Source: Melampsora larici-populina 98AG31
Taxonomy: Eukaryota > Basidiomycota > Pucciniomycetes > Pucciniales > Melampsoraceae
Assembly: GCF_000204055.1 (NCBI RefSeq)
Contig: NW_006768791.1
Span: 656,161 to 720,160, forward strand
DNA length: 64,000 bases
Direction of reading: 5' to 3'
The notes below the pieces were generated by a model. That model was given only the letters and a program-made list of their open reading frames with translations, did no database searches and had not been told where the DNA came from. The position numbers and the translations under genes are program-made. Positions 11,908 to 22,325 of the stretch are shown here, piece after piece (positions within the stretch are counted from its first letter, which is position 1; each line of letters starts with the position of its first letter).

Positions 11908-12306
11908 ATAGTTTATGATTAGGTGCCAAAGGAGTAAATGGAGATGTTGGTTGGCTGGTAATTATTCTGCAGTACGTTTCTGTTCCAGGTTCCCTTGTGT
12001 GCACTATATCGGCGAGCGAACGTCTCGTAGGGGTACTATTGTTGGAGTTTGAGCATATTGATGTGCTGCTTGCTAGTTTGGGTGAAGTCCAAGGTGAACC
12101 TTCACGTGGGAACCTCGGCTGCAAGTACCAAAGCCAACTCTTCGGAATATTGTGTTGCGTTGGTTATTTCGGGCAGCGAAAGCTTGACGTTCAGCGTCCC
12201 GAGGCATAAAGGATGATGTTTCATTGTCGAGGTTAACAAATGGCTGAGATAGTGGTGGCTCTGCGCAATGTTTTCCGAAGGTATCAAGTGATGATAAATT
12301 TAGCAA
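11908..12306 (-). pseudogene. probable N-terminal exon(s) of the Helitron protein
   Basis: ATG at 12306 opens a frame with the charged stretch PRDAERQAFAARNNQRNTIF, typical of the basic N-terminal region of fungal Helitron proteins. The coding signal then changes frame to a Ser/Thr/Pro-rich stretch (SPWTSPKLASSTSICSNSNN, ADIVHTREPGTETYC) that runs into the N gap. The frame change may be an intron or an indel. Assignment rests on position and composition. Confidence 0.4.
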
Positions 12307-13105
12307 TCCAGTTGCTTGCCAGATGCCGCCGGCGATATAGTGAATAAGTGGGAGGTGGGAGTATAGTTAGTGGGTTAATGAACATGAAGAGAATTTGATT
12401 CGGCAATTTCACTGGCAAAGATCGTCTATGTCAGGTACTGGGGTCAATACAGATTGGTTCTTAGGCCGGGTTTGCGGCCAATAAAACATACGCCCAATTG
12501 GGCTCGGGCACGCTTGTGAAATATAGGAGTATTCGTAATGAATTACTCATGCGCGTCAGACTACCCGGTGAAAACCAATTTTTTTTCACAGTCCTGAGAC
12601 ATGGATAAGCAGCGTGATAAAATAAACCCAAGACAAATATATATATAACAGTGGAGCATACATAGATGAATGTTTAGTGATCAAACCGAGCAATATGAAT
12701 TTTTTTTCGAAAGTTTGAGGCTCTTTGAAAAAATGTAATGTTTTTTGGCAATCGGCAAAGTTAAAAAAACAACAACAAAGAGAAAATTTACGACTGCATC
12801 ACAGCATTAGAAGAAGAATTTTAATTGTTTGCAAAAAGTAATTTGTGAAGTGAATTGCCGGTGATGATTCCCTGTGAGGGTAGAAAAATGTTTTTTTTGT
12901 CCTAGTACAGATTCGTGAATCTATGTGAGAGTATGTATGCCATTTGAGCGGAGGGGAAGAGTTCGGAATGAATCTAATTACTAATGAAGAACTGATCTGG
13001 GTGGCAAGAACGAATTCAGGCAGTAAAAGAACAGAGGGCTTTGGCGCTTAACATTTTCGAGTGAGTCAAAAGGCTGTTGGGTGGCAACGCACTTCGGTGG
13101 AAGGT
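12307..13105. other. non-coding spacer
   Basis: AT-rich with a short TA run near 12640. No gene was seen. Confidence 0.35.
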
Positions 13106-14373
13106 TTACGCTTCCTCGGTCAAATCAAGAGTCTTGCCTTTCTTACCAGAGCGCTTTGGTTGAGCTCGACCCCTTTTTTTCCCTAGCGGAGTTGGAGCTA
13201 GGTTGAAGGTGGCAGTGTCGGAAGAACTGTGGGATGGTCCTGGTGTTGGTCTAGAAGACGCTGGGGACATGGACGGGGGTCCAGAATCATGGGAACCAAA
13301 TGCGAGAGTTGGGGTGGACGCAAGGTCAGTAGAGACAACGGGCGACTTGAAGGGTGCGTTGAGAGGCGCTGGCACAAACCTGGTGTGAATCAGGGGTCAG
13401 TCGCAGTTAACTAATCATCAATAATAACGACTTACTTGGCAGGTTTTTTGCTTGATACGTTGGGTTTAATATCTTCGCCGTTATCGGTGTCGGATTTTGA
13501 CCCAACTTCGTACTCCTTATTGCCGTTAGTTGGCCATACCTTGCTGGCCTGTATTTGTTAAGATCAGGAAGTATTGGGAATGGGAGCAGTAAAAACTTTT
13601 TGACTTACAACCACAATATATAAAAAATTGGTCTCGTCAAAGTCTTTGAGAAACCCGTGGAATTGGTACTCGCGGCCAACTCTGAGGATCTTCGGGGTAC
13701 CTGCTAGATTACGGGTAGGAGGAATACGGTACTGTACGTTGAACTGTTTTGCCACCTTAGACTGTAAAAGGAACAAATGAGTTGGAGACGTGAATAAATA
13801 GAGAAATTGAACTCACAGTAGGGTGGTAATCGGAGTGGAGCACATTGACTATAGTAACAATTTTCTCGCCATCAGCGGGGTTTGGCAATAGTCCATTGGT
13901 TCTAGGCTCGGGCATTTGCTCAATGGCCGTGATGATTCCTACTCCGGTCACCCCAATTGAATCAACGAGGTCCCCGGCAAAACCGTCAACTGGGCCAACC
14001 AAAATTCGGTCCGAGGCTTCAAAAAATAGCATGTCGTCGGTAGTTTTGTCGGTGTTCGAAGGAAAAAAAGAACCCCGTAAGAAGTAAATGGTGTTAGGTT
14101 CTAATCTGAACTGGGCGTGGCTGAAACCCTTCGCTTGGATCTCCTAGGTCATTGGACATTTACAATGGGCACCACCGGCTCCAATGCAAACTGAATATGT
14201 GCGGTACTCGGCTCTCCATCCGTTTTCCGGAGACAACTGTGATGTTTAAAAATAGGAGTAATTAGCTTATGAATGAGGCCTTGGCGTTGTAAGGGATTTT
14301 GAACCTTCTTCTCGACTTCGAAGTTGCCGGTCAGGTACAGACCATGGGTGGTGGAATCGCTGGGGTTAGCCAT
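13106..14373 (-). CDS. spliced gene of unknown function, possible Helitron passenger with OB-like strands
   Basis: The minus-strand gene starts at ATG 14373 (MANPSDSTTHGLYLTGNFEV). Exons that fit in phase are about 14143-13817, 13761-13609, 13548-13436 and 13379-13106, joined by GT-AG introns with GTGAGT, GTAAGT and GTAAGT donors. The first exon (to about 14150) and the second are out of frame by one base near 14145, so either an unusual junction or an indel is present. The body has repeated beta-rich, Gly-containing stretches (NTIYFLRGSFFPSN, VGREYQFHGFLKDFDETNFL) that resemble OB-fold strands. The C-terminus is Ser/Pro-rich and ends in a basic nuclear-signal-like stretch (GKKRGRAQPKRSGKKGK). 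Plant and some fungal Helitrons carry single-strand-binding genes, so such a role is possible but unproven. Confidence 0.6.
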
Positions 14374-17300
14374 CTATCTTATAGCTATAGCCTATTATAG
14401 CCAAACCCGGTGATACATCAGTGATAGTGCAGTTCAAAAGTGCCCCGTGCTCGCAGGGGAATAGTCAGGACCTTAGGAATAACTCACAGTTAGGTTAAGA
14501 AGTTAGAGTTGAAAAGGTTACAGCGCCGGCCTTCAAAATTTAAGATTGATGGGAGGAACGACGGAATAACGACAATGAAAGGGCTATTGTTAGATATTGA
14601 AGGACACTGATGAGGAGTGAGTTTAGGTTGAAATCCTTACGAAGTCTTACAGATGTGCACGGAATAGTTGTGATTGTACGCTGGGTTTGAAGTTTTCGGA
14701 TGAACCAATCTCTAAATATGAGTTGCTTATATAGGGAAAAACTGTTGATATGCTGATGGTATGATGTCATGTATGGCGTGGAGTTAGCTTCGAAAGTTAT
14801 TACAATATGAAATTAGTACTTATTGATATTACTACGGTAGACATTTAGGGGTTATACTGCTTGTCGAGTTCAATTCGCCGGCTATCTGAGTTAAATGGTT
14901 GATTTTCTGGGGTAGTATATATCTTGAAAATTGCAACTATCGGTAGTTCAATTTGGAATGAATCTTCACTAATTAACGATAGCTGGATAGATGAGGCGGG
15001 TATCTAGTAGAGGACTAAAAGGGTATGGGGGATGGTTTCGGCCGCTGGGACACGACTGGTAGCCTTGATCGGGGGTTAAAAATGGCATGGTTATCATGGG
15101 GAATAGAAATGTGCAGGTTGTGATATGTTGGAGTTACAATCGATGGGATTAGCATTTGATGACACCGAGGTCGTAGAGGATCAAGTGGACACACGTTCTC
15201 AAGTAATTCCGACACTGTTTTGGGGCTGATGATAATGAATTAGTTACATCGTTTGATGTGTGAATGTTGGAGTTGTGACGTAGTCGGTTTGTCCGCTGCT
15301 AGGGAAGATTGAATGTGATCTGGGTTATAATGTTGGATTTCTTATCTTAGGCAGCTAGTGAGTCGTGATTTTGGGGGCTTAAATGATTCGAGTGGTAGAG
15401 TATAGTGAATTCACGTGGCTATACGGTGTCGCCGACTCCGTTGGTTTTGATTGCTGGGAGTCGTGGTCTATGGAATTGTGATAGAAGAGGATACTGTTGT
15501 TTTGCGGTATGATAAGGGAAGCCGAGGTTTTGATTTGATCAGGGTACGGGGGTACATCGTGTATGGTATTTCGGATCATCGGGTTTCGCGGTTTTCTTGT
15601 GAGCAGTAAGCTGTATCGGACCTTACTCTGGGTAGGTAGGCTGCGGGCGGATATGGTAGGTTGGTATGTTCATGATTTGGTTTCCGAATAAAATTTGAGG
15701 CTGGTACCGAAACCTGTACGTAACCTGGGCTGGAGACGTCCGGTTGTACAAACGAAATTAGGGCCGGGGCTCAACGCGAAAATCAAAGGTAACGCCTGGC
15801 GAGGTTGGCTTTGCACAGGTAGGAACATATCTCGACGGCTTCAAGCATTGCTGAATGAGGAACACGGCAAGTTAGGTTGGATTGTTTACAAATGGTGTGA
15901 CCAAGTATCAGAAAACGGACAATGCTAGAATCGTAGCTTTGTATAAGATGGCTATGTGGGATTATGTTACCACAACATCTGACTGGAAATTGATACAACG
16001 GTGTGCGGATTGAAAGCAGTAGACCTATATACATGGTAGGGAACTGAGATGGTGGTGATTTCTTTGGAGCTACGATGTATGTGCTAAGAGTGTGCGTGCA
16101 TCATCAATTGAACGTCAGGTCCATAGGAGTAGAACATAAATACGACAGGTGCACGTGTGGCAAACCACGGCGTTGATACTCAATTGTAACCACGAGAATC
16201 AGGGTTCCAGTACATATTAAATTATGGTTGTAGATTAAGGAAGGATGATTAAGCAGATGCGCTTGGTAATGTTGTTTTGTGTGTACTGATAGCATACAAA
16301 TCCAGGAGTGAGCTTCTATGTGTATCATGCGAGTTTGGGAAATAGGACTGGGTAACTGACTATTTTGCTTTAAAAGTTCAAGCCCGTTTAAAGTCAAGAC
16401 GCGAGGAGGTTTTGCATACGCGGCAAAGATTGATGCTGGGATGAATCTGCTCGGGCAAAGTGGTTCAATTGGGAGGAATGACTTGCGAGCGGTCAAAGCA
16501 AAATGAGTACTGACGTATTGTGTAACAGATCCCGGATTTGATGTGGAGCAAAGATGGTGGGATAAATGGGTTGCATCTGCACGTTGTTATGTTGGGAGTT
16601 GGTGAGTAGGTTGATCAAAGAGAAAGTCTCCATGGTTGGAAGAGAGTTCTTGTGGAAGGTGATAACATGACACTGAGGACCACGGTCAGGACAAAGTGAT
16701 TGGAGGATGAATTTGTAAAGGAAATAGCGGTTGCGAATTAAGACTAAGCGGTTGGTGTTTGATAATGTGTCAAAGGACATTTTGGAATTATATTGTAGAA
16801 TACTATATGGGGGACAGTAAAGGAGTAAGGTAAATAGGGAGATAGAACACTTTAGAATAGAGCAGTAACTTGGCCAAGGAGTAAGTTATAAGTGTTGACA
16901 AATGACAAAAGGCTATGTGGAAATAACTGCGATGATGTGCAATTTGCTACGAGGGGTAACGGGCTTCATTGTAAATCGTGGTTTGTGACTTGGTAATGAG
17001 GTAGGAGGTAGAGGATGTCCAAGGAGATTAATTGGGTCAAAAAAATAGTACGGGGAAAGTGGCAAACTACGGCGGATGCTTTGATTGCATCAGTAGGAAT
17101 GTCAAAGGGGTTGATTGAGGCTCAAATGAAGGGTTGTGGTACACCCAGATGCGCGGTGTGACGAAATCCAGGGTCCTCTTGAGAGAAGAATAGGCAAGTA
17201 CAGACGTCAGGTGAGGGAAATTGGGGTACTTGAGAAAGATTTGGATGGCTTAAAAATAAAAATTAAGAGGAAAGGGTACATACGTAAAGATTGGAAACTC

Positions 17301-17650
17301 TCGAGGGAGCGTTCTAGTATGCACAGTGTAGGCTTTCAAGGTTGGCTAGCGTTGGGTATGTAGGGCTAGGGCAAGTGACGTGACATAGCTTAGAGAGGAG
17401 CGGATGATCTTTTTGGGTCAAGTATATCCGGTGAGTGCAGTGCCAGTGTGACTGATGGAGGAGGACAGCGGTCATACTGATGTCTTGAATGAGTAGCAGA
17501 GGATAAGGGTGCAGTATTCGAATGGTTGGGGAAGGTGTACAATGGTAGTGGGTGATTGGAAAATAGTTGGATGATTGAGGGATTGAGTGATTGGATGATT
17601 GAATGGGATAAACTAATTCATAGTTGACGTTTAACTTGTAATGATATTTC
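14374..17650. repeat. degenerate transposon tract with extreme strand asymmetry
   Basis: The plus strand is visibly rich in G and T and very poor in C from about 14.5 kb to an abrupt change near 17640. Short minus-strand frames appear throughout, and one retains a Helitron Rep motif. It reads as an old, heavily mutated transposon. Confidence 0.5.
16104..16496 (-). pseudogene. remnant of a second Helitron Rep domain
   Basis: A minus-strand frame carries CPSRFIPASI and, further on, VVTIEYQRRGLPHVHL. Both are landmarks of the Helitron Rep domain (compare FQKRGLPHVHLILFL in the neighbouring element), but the sequence between them does not align well and the frame ends shortly after the HUH motif. 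The adjacent frame 16493-16780 (QCHVITFHKNS) may belong to the same decayed gene. Confidence 0.6.
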
Positions 17651-18007
17651 TTCATTTCATACCTTTTATCTTTCATTTAACTATCTTACTTTGTCATTTC
17701 ATCTTTTGTATCCTACAAAATAAAAACTACAGTATTCATATGTATCTTACAAATTATAAAGAATATACATTATAAAGTAATACACATATAATGATGATTT
17801 GATTTGAATTGAAATCTTGCTAAAATAATGAGCCTCAAAGTATTAAACCTGCCTACGCGCCGCTGGTGCATCAACAAAATCACAGAACATCCAATCAGAA
17901 AGGTGGTCCCTATGTTCAGATGCTTGAGTCCGCTGATTTGGGTTAGGTTCAACCCAATCTGGATCACCATCATCGGCCATTCTCCTTTCCAAGCACTCCT
18001 TCAACAT

Positions 18008-19123
18008 CTATTCAGCAAAAAATTCATCCTTGCCCAATTCAATTTTGATGATATTGTGTAGGACACAGCACGCTACAACAATCATTACTTGTGTCTTATA
18101 AGGATAAGATGGCATCAAAGCCAGAATTGGAAATCTCATTTTTGAGACACCAAAAATACGTTCAATGACAATTTGAAGTGCTGAATGTCGGTGGTTATAA
18201 AGTTCTTTTGCATTTTGTGGTGTCAAGTAAGAATTCCTCCACTCCTTGAGGTGATACCGCACCAATCGATAAGGGGTTAAAAAACCTGGTACGTTGGCAT
18301 AACCAGCGTCGGCGAGATAGAAGCGATCTGAATTGAACAAACAGATCAATATCAAAGTATAAAAAAGGAATGTAAGTTTCTCACCTTCAGGAACTACAAA
18401 TCTTTGTTCTTCAAGTGCTCGATGAAGAACCCTAGCATCCGCATGAGATCCTTCCAAACCAGCGTAAACAAATGTGAACATCATGTTGGTTGAACACCCG
18501 GCTAGAACGTTCTGGCTAAGATCCCCTTTGCGGTTTTGATGGGCTGGTTGTTGGTCAGCAGGAACAATACAAGGAATGTGGGTGCCATCGATGGCACCCA
18601 CACATTTCTCAAAGTATGGGAAGAACCGTGGGTTATTCCTAATCTCCTTTGGACAAATCTCTCCTCCGGTAGGCTGGACAATATATATTGATTCGAGAGA
18701 TGCTATGGCCCGGCAGACTTTGTTGAAATAACAGCTGATGGTATATCCAGAGAGTTGAAAGCGCTCTCCGGCAACTCGATTGGAGCCAGAGTTTCCAATG
18801 ATATATAAAAAGATCATTATTTGCTCTTCCACCGTAACACTACGCTTGCAGTGGATGACATGCTTGCCTTCAAGGGCTTTGATTAGTCCCTTAAAGGCAA
18901 GTTTGTCCATTTGACAAAGTTCTGGAAACCGAACGTCACTGCCTTCAAGGATCTCATTTGTATATTGATTTCCTCAAAGCTTTGATGTTTGACATGGCTT
19001 TTTCTCGGTGGTTATTGAAGCAATGTAATCAATTCCGGCCTTGATGATAATCTTGAGAACTGCAATCGCGGGTCAAATGGATATAGAGGACGTGTCAGAG
19101 TCGGAATCGGAGGAACTCAACAT
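18008..19123 (-). pseudogene. PIF/Harbinger transposase with two nonsense codons
   Basis: DDE transposase of the HARBI1/DDE_Tnp_4 family. The catalytic triad context is visible: GAIDGTHIPC (first Asp), FYLADAGYAN (second Asp) and ALQIVIERIFGVSKMRFPIL (Glu). A 57-nt GT-AG intron at 18384-18328 has a length divisible by three and no stop, so the frame stays open whether or not it is removed; removal gives VPEDRFYLADAGY. The frame extends upstream of the open block to ATG 19123 (MLSSSDSDSDTSS) but is broken by TGA at 19073-19075 and TGA at 18974-18976. Without these stops the protein would be full length for the family. The second Harbinger ORF (Myb-like) was not found. Confidence 0.85.
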
Positions 19124-19262
19124 GATGTGAACTTGGAAAAAGGGATGATTTGGATTATCAAAGGCTCATAACCTTTTTTTGTTCATTGCAACTCTCAAGA
19201 CCGTTCTGGTTTTCAAAGATTTGAAAACCGTCCTTAATGATCATCAAATCAAACGCTTCATT

Positions 19263-19424
19263 AGCCGCGTTCAAACCTAGCCCGGTTGACACAAAAACTC
19301 GGTTACCCAGTTGCTCTTCTGGTGGTAACTTTGTGTATCCATTGACAGTTCTTGACAGCTTCCAGCCAAAAAGTCCACTGGGTCAACTGGGTTTTTTGAA
19401 ACCGGGTCAGGTTTGAACACGGCT
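19263..19424. mobile_element. short MITE with TIR AGCCGYGTTCAAACCT
   Basis: The left end AGCCGCGTTCAAACCT is mirrored at the right end by the reverse complement of AGCCGTGTTCAAACCT, and similarity continues inwards (CCCGGTT...). The flanks can be read either as a 3-bp ATT duplication or as a TA duplication with a TIR beginning GCCG, so the superfamily (Harbinger-like or Tc1/mariner-like) is open. No coding capacity. Confidence 0.65.
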
Positions 19425-19484
19425 ATTACATCATTTTTCACGAATTCTGACAAAACGCGGATTTTGGGCTTTTTTTACAAAAAT

Positions 19485-19508
19485 CACTTTTCTACATGTA
19501 GAAAAGTG
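19485..19508. repeat. perfect 24-bp palindrome
   Basis: The 12-bp half-site CACTTTTCTACA is followed directly by its exact reverse complement. It could be a transposon remnant or a hairpin. Confidence 0.8.
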
Positions 19509-19968
19509 GTTGCTCGGAATGCGACTTCACGAAATCTGGCTTAAGTGAACGCGACCTTAGTATCATCAGAGGAATGTGCTTGAAAGCAATGAGCATTCTT
19601 GACTGAGGGACTATGTAGGAAAATTTGTCTCGACAACCTTTAGCCCAATTACATGGAGATCAATGAACCCAGTGAAAGCCATCAAGCACTTCAAAAAAAA
19701 TGTCGGTCAGCGGGCCATTATTGGGCGAGACGCTTATCAGACCGGGTAGGCCCGTAGCTGGACACAGAACCCTCCCGTGGACCGTGGTGTATGTACCGAT
19801 TTAAACTTCTAAATTTTAAGTCTGGACTGTCATTCACTCGCGATTCTGCAAACTGACTCTCAACTTCAACTTCAACTCACACACACACCAAATCAAACAC
19901 CAAATCAACTCACCAAACTCACTTCAACCTGACTTCAAACCCAATCCAAACATCATCAAAACCCTTAA

Positions 19969-21122
19969 ATGAACAATCTCTCAGAACAAAGTCACATTAA
20001 ATTCGATCATCAAAACGAATACGATGAATTTATAAAAAAACTAACTCGTCAAGTTAAAACTTATACAGAAGAATCTTGTTTATGTAATGGAATCAGATTA
20101 GGTAGTTCAGATGCTAAAGTGATTGAAGAAGTCATCTTTGATGTAAGTGAATTTTTTCCCTCTTCTTAACCAATTTTTTTCTTTCAAAAATTTCACATCA
20201 GATCTTTATCTGTTTCTTACTGGGTGTTAAAATGATGACAAATTTCTTCAAAAACACAACCCAAGTTTTCGTTAAAAAAGACACACACACTAAAGATTTC
20301 GTCTTTTTTTTTCTATTCCTTGTGTTCTTTCAAAAAAAAAAAGGTTTTTCTTAAACATACAATTGAACTCATGAGACCCAACTTATCAATCTCAGGTCTT
20401 CCAATCCCAGCACCCCCAGACTTCCAATCACTGTCCAAACCTCAACCAAACCCAACCAAACCCACCACCACCACCACCACCTCACTCTCAGGCCAAACCA
20501 AACCGATCGATGCTTCTCTAACCGAAAGAGTTGTCAGACAACAATACGCCGTCAACGAAGCTGCAGTCGATAACTCACGTAAACGAAAAGGTTTACCGAA
20601 CCATTTGATAAGTTTGGTCAACAGTTCCGTCGATCAACATCGAAGCCAATTGGATGGTCAGGTTCGAAACGGGTTGGAATCTAATGATGATTGGTTGAAA
20701 GTTTCGGAAGAAATCGATCCTAGAAATCGTTGGAAAATCATTAATGGTAAGTCGAACGAACCAGAAACTTATCTTTTGGGTCATGTGTGTTCTTTAAACA
20801 CTTGCGGGCTTTGCTTGGCTTCGAAAATCGGTTTGGACTTTTTAAAGTTGACGACGTGTTGTTTTTTTTGTTGGGCGGAGTAGATGAAGTGACTAATATA
20901 AAACAAGCACAAGAAGATTATACCACCACCGGTTTAATCATATCCAACTTATTAACCGTCAGTGATTCTTGTTTTTTGAGTTTTGATTGGATTGTTGAAA
21001 CATGTTTTGATGATGATGGTTGTTGCTTTTTTTTCTAGTCACTTCCTTCTATTGTTGATAAAACTGAAAGAGCTATTGAACTTGAAGAAACCTATGGTGA
21101 AAGTTTTAATCCAGCAAGTTGA
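19969..21122 (+). CDS. NSL1: probable kinetochore protein NSL1/Mis14
   Basis: Four exons in phase: 19969-20142, 20344-20746, 20884-20957 and 21039-21122, giving 244 residues. Donors are GTAAGT, GTAAGT and GTCAGT. The protein is mostly helical with a Pro/Thr-rich linker (about residues 75-100). The segment VVRQQYAVNEAAVDNSRKRK and the C-terminal TTGLIISNLLTSLPSIVDK match the spacing and character of NSL1/Mis14, where a conserved helix carrying a Lys/Arg run precedes a SLP-containing C-terminal helix. NSL1/Mis14 is a subunit of the MIND/Mis12 complex, which links the inner kinetochore to Ndc80. The assignment is by motif similarity only. The gene lies head-to-tail with the EDC4-like gene. Confidence 0.6.
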
Positions 21123-21686
21123 AATCGATCAGCTCTTTTGAATGTGACCGTGACCATGACCGTGACTATTTTGAAGGTTTTCAATTTGATTGACTTTAAT
21201 CAATCGGCATTCATTTGATTTTCTTTTTTTCTTAATGGCTTGTTCTATGATTTTCTTGATCTCTTTTTTTCTTTTTGTGGTGTTAAAAGTCTTCTTAAAT
21301 TACATATGACAGTTCTTTTACTTTGTCTTTCTATGTTTTGGTTTGTTGTTGTTATATGTACTTTTTGATTTGATTTGAGAGAGGATTTGAAGTTGTAAGG
21401 AAGAAATAAAAGGTTTATGGAAGATGAAATGATGATGTCATTCTGGGTTTGAAGTTTGCTCGGCTGTGGTTAATGAAATGGATATGTATGGTTAATGAAA
21501 GGTGGCGGGTAAGTGAAGGCTAAAGCTGTATTTGTTTGTTTGTTTGTTTGTAAACTGAGTCTCAGTCTGAGTCTCAGAATTGAAAAGAAACAACTTTGAA
21601 CTTCAATATCACTCAAATCCAACCAAATCAAAACCAACGATCACCTAACCAAACAAATCGATCAAGTAAATTTCAAAACAAGAAAG

Positions 21687-22037
21687 ATGGAATCATCAAA
21701 CGAGATCAGAAATCATGAAATCACTTCAAATCCATCAGAACCAGTTATCCAATCACCAGGACTAGCAGGACCATCTTCGATTGACGAGTTATTTTCTAGA
21801 TTGATTGGTCAAAGTTCATCACCCGTACCCGTACCAGTACCTGCACCAGAAGCGAATTCGATCAACAAATCAACCAGCACTGGAACTACTACTGATGAAC
21901 CAGAGATCCATTGTCCAGATATGATGAATGTGATGAGTTTATTGGAGACTCAAACCAAGGAGGTTAATCGATCATCATCATCAATCGAATTAGAGTTGGA
22001 AATGGAATTGGAAGGATCGAAGAAGAAGAAAAGGTAA
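21687..22037 (+). CDS. small open frame, possible 5' exon of the EDC4-like gene
   Basis: A 116-codon frame beginning MESSNEIRNHEI, rich in Ser and Glu, with the helical segments IDELFSRLIGQ and MMNVMSLLETQTKEV. It ends in a Lys run overlapping a good donor (AAAAG then GTAAGC at 22034). As a first exon of the following gene it would end in phase 2, and no AG between 22293 and 22326 gives a matching acceptor. It may be a separate short gene, or it may be spliced to an acceptor further inside the next frame. Function unknown. Confidence 0.4.
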   Translation: MESSNEIRNHEITSNPSEPVIQSPGLAGPSSIDELFSRLIGQSSSPVPVPVPAPEANSINKSTSTGTTTDEPEIHCPDMMNVMSLLETQTKEVNRSSSSIELELEMELEGSKKKKR

Positions 22038-22325
22038 GCCAAATGATTTGATCAGTTGATGAACCTGTTGAGTTGATCGGTAGGAGATCATCATTAGTCA
22101 GTGAGAATTGAACTAAACTTTTTAAATTTGATTGGATTAACTTTGGATTGATTGATGAATTGGATGACTACTGGACTGAATCGATGAACTCCTGAAATGC
22201 AATTGACAAACAAGTGAGTGATGGATTGCATAAAGTCCACCTTAACTCTTCAAACTTGATCTCATTTTCCAATCAATCTTACCAAAAAGTAATCAAATCA
22301 AAATAATCACAAGAACAAGAAGAAG

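Larger units (their letters stand above)
6822..12306 (-). mobile_element. Helitron (boundaries not resolved)
   Basis: Minimum extent of the rolling-circle element, defined by the Rep-helicase gene and probable N-terminal exons. Termini (5' TC and 3' CTRR with hairpin) were not identified, so the true element could also include the spliced gene at 13106-14373. Confidence 0.6.
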
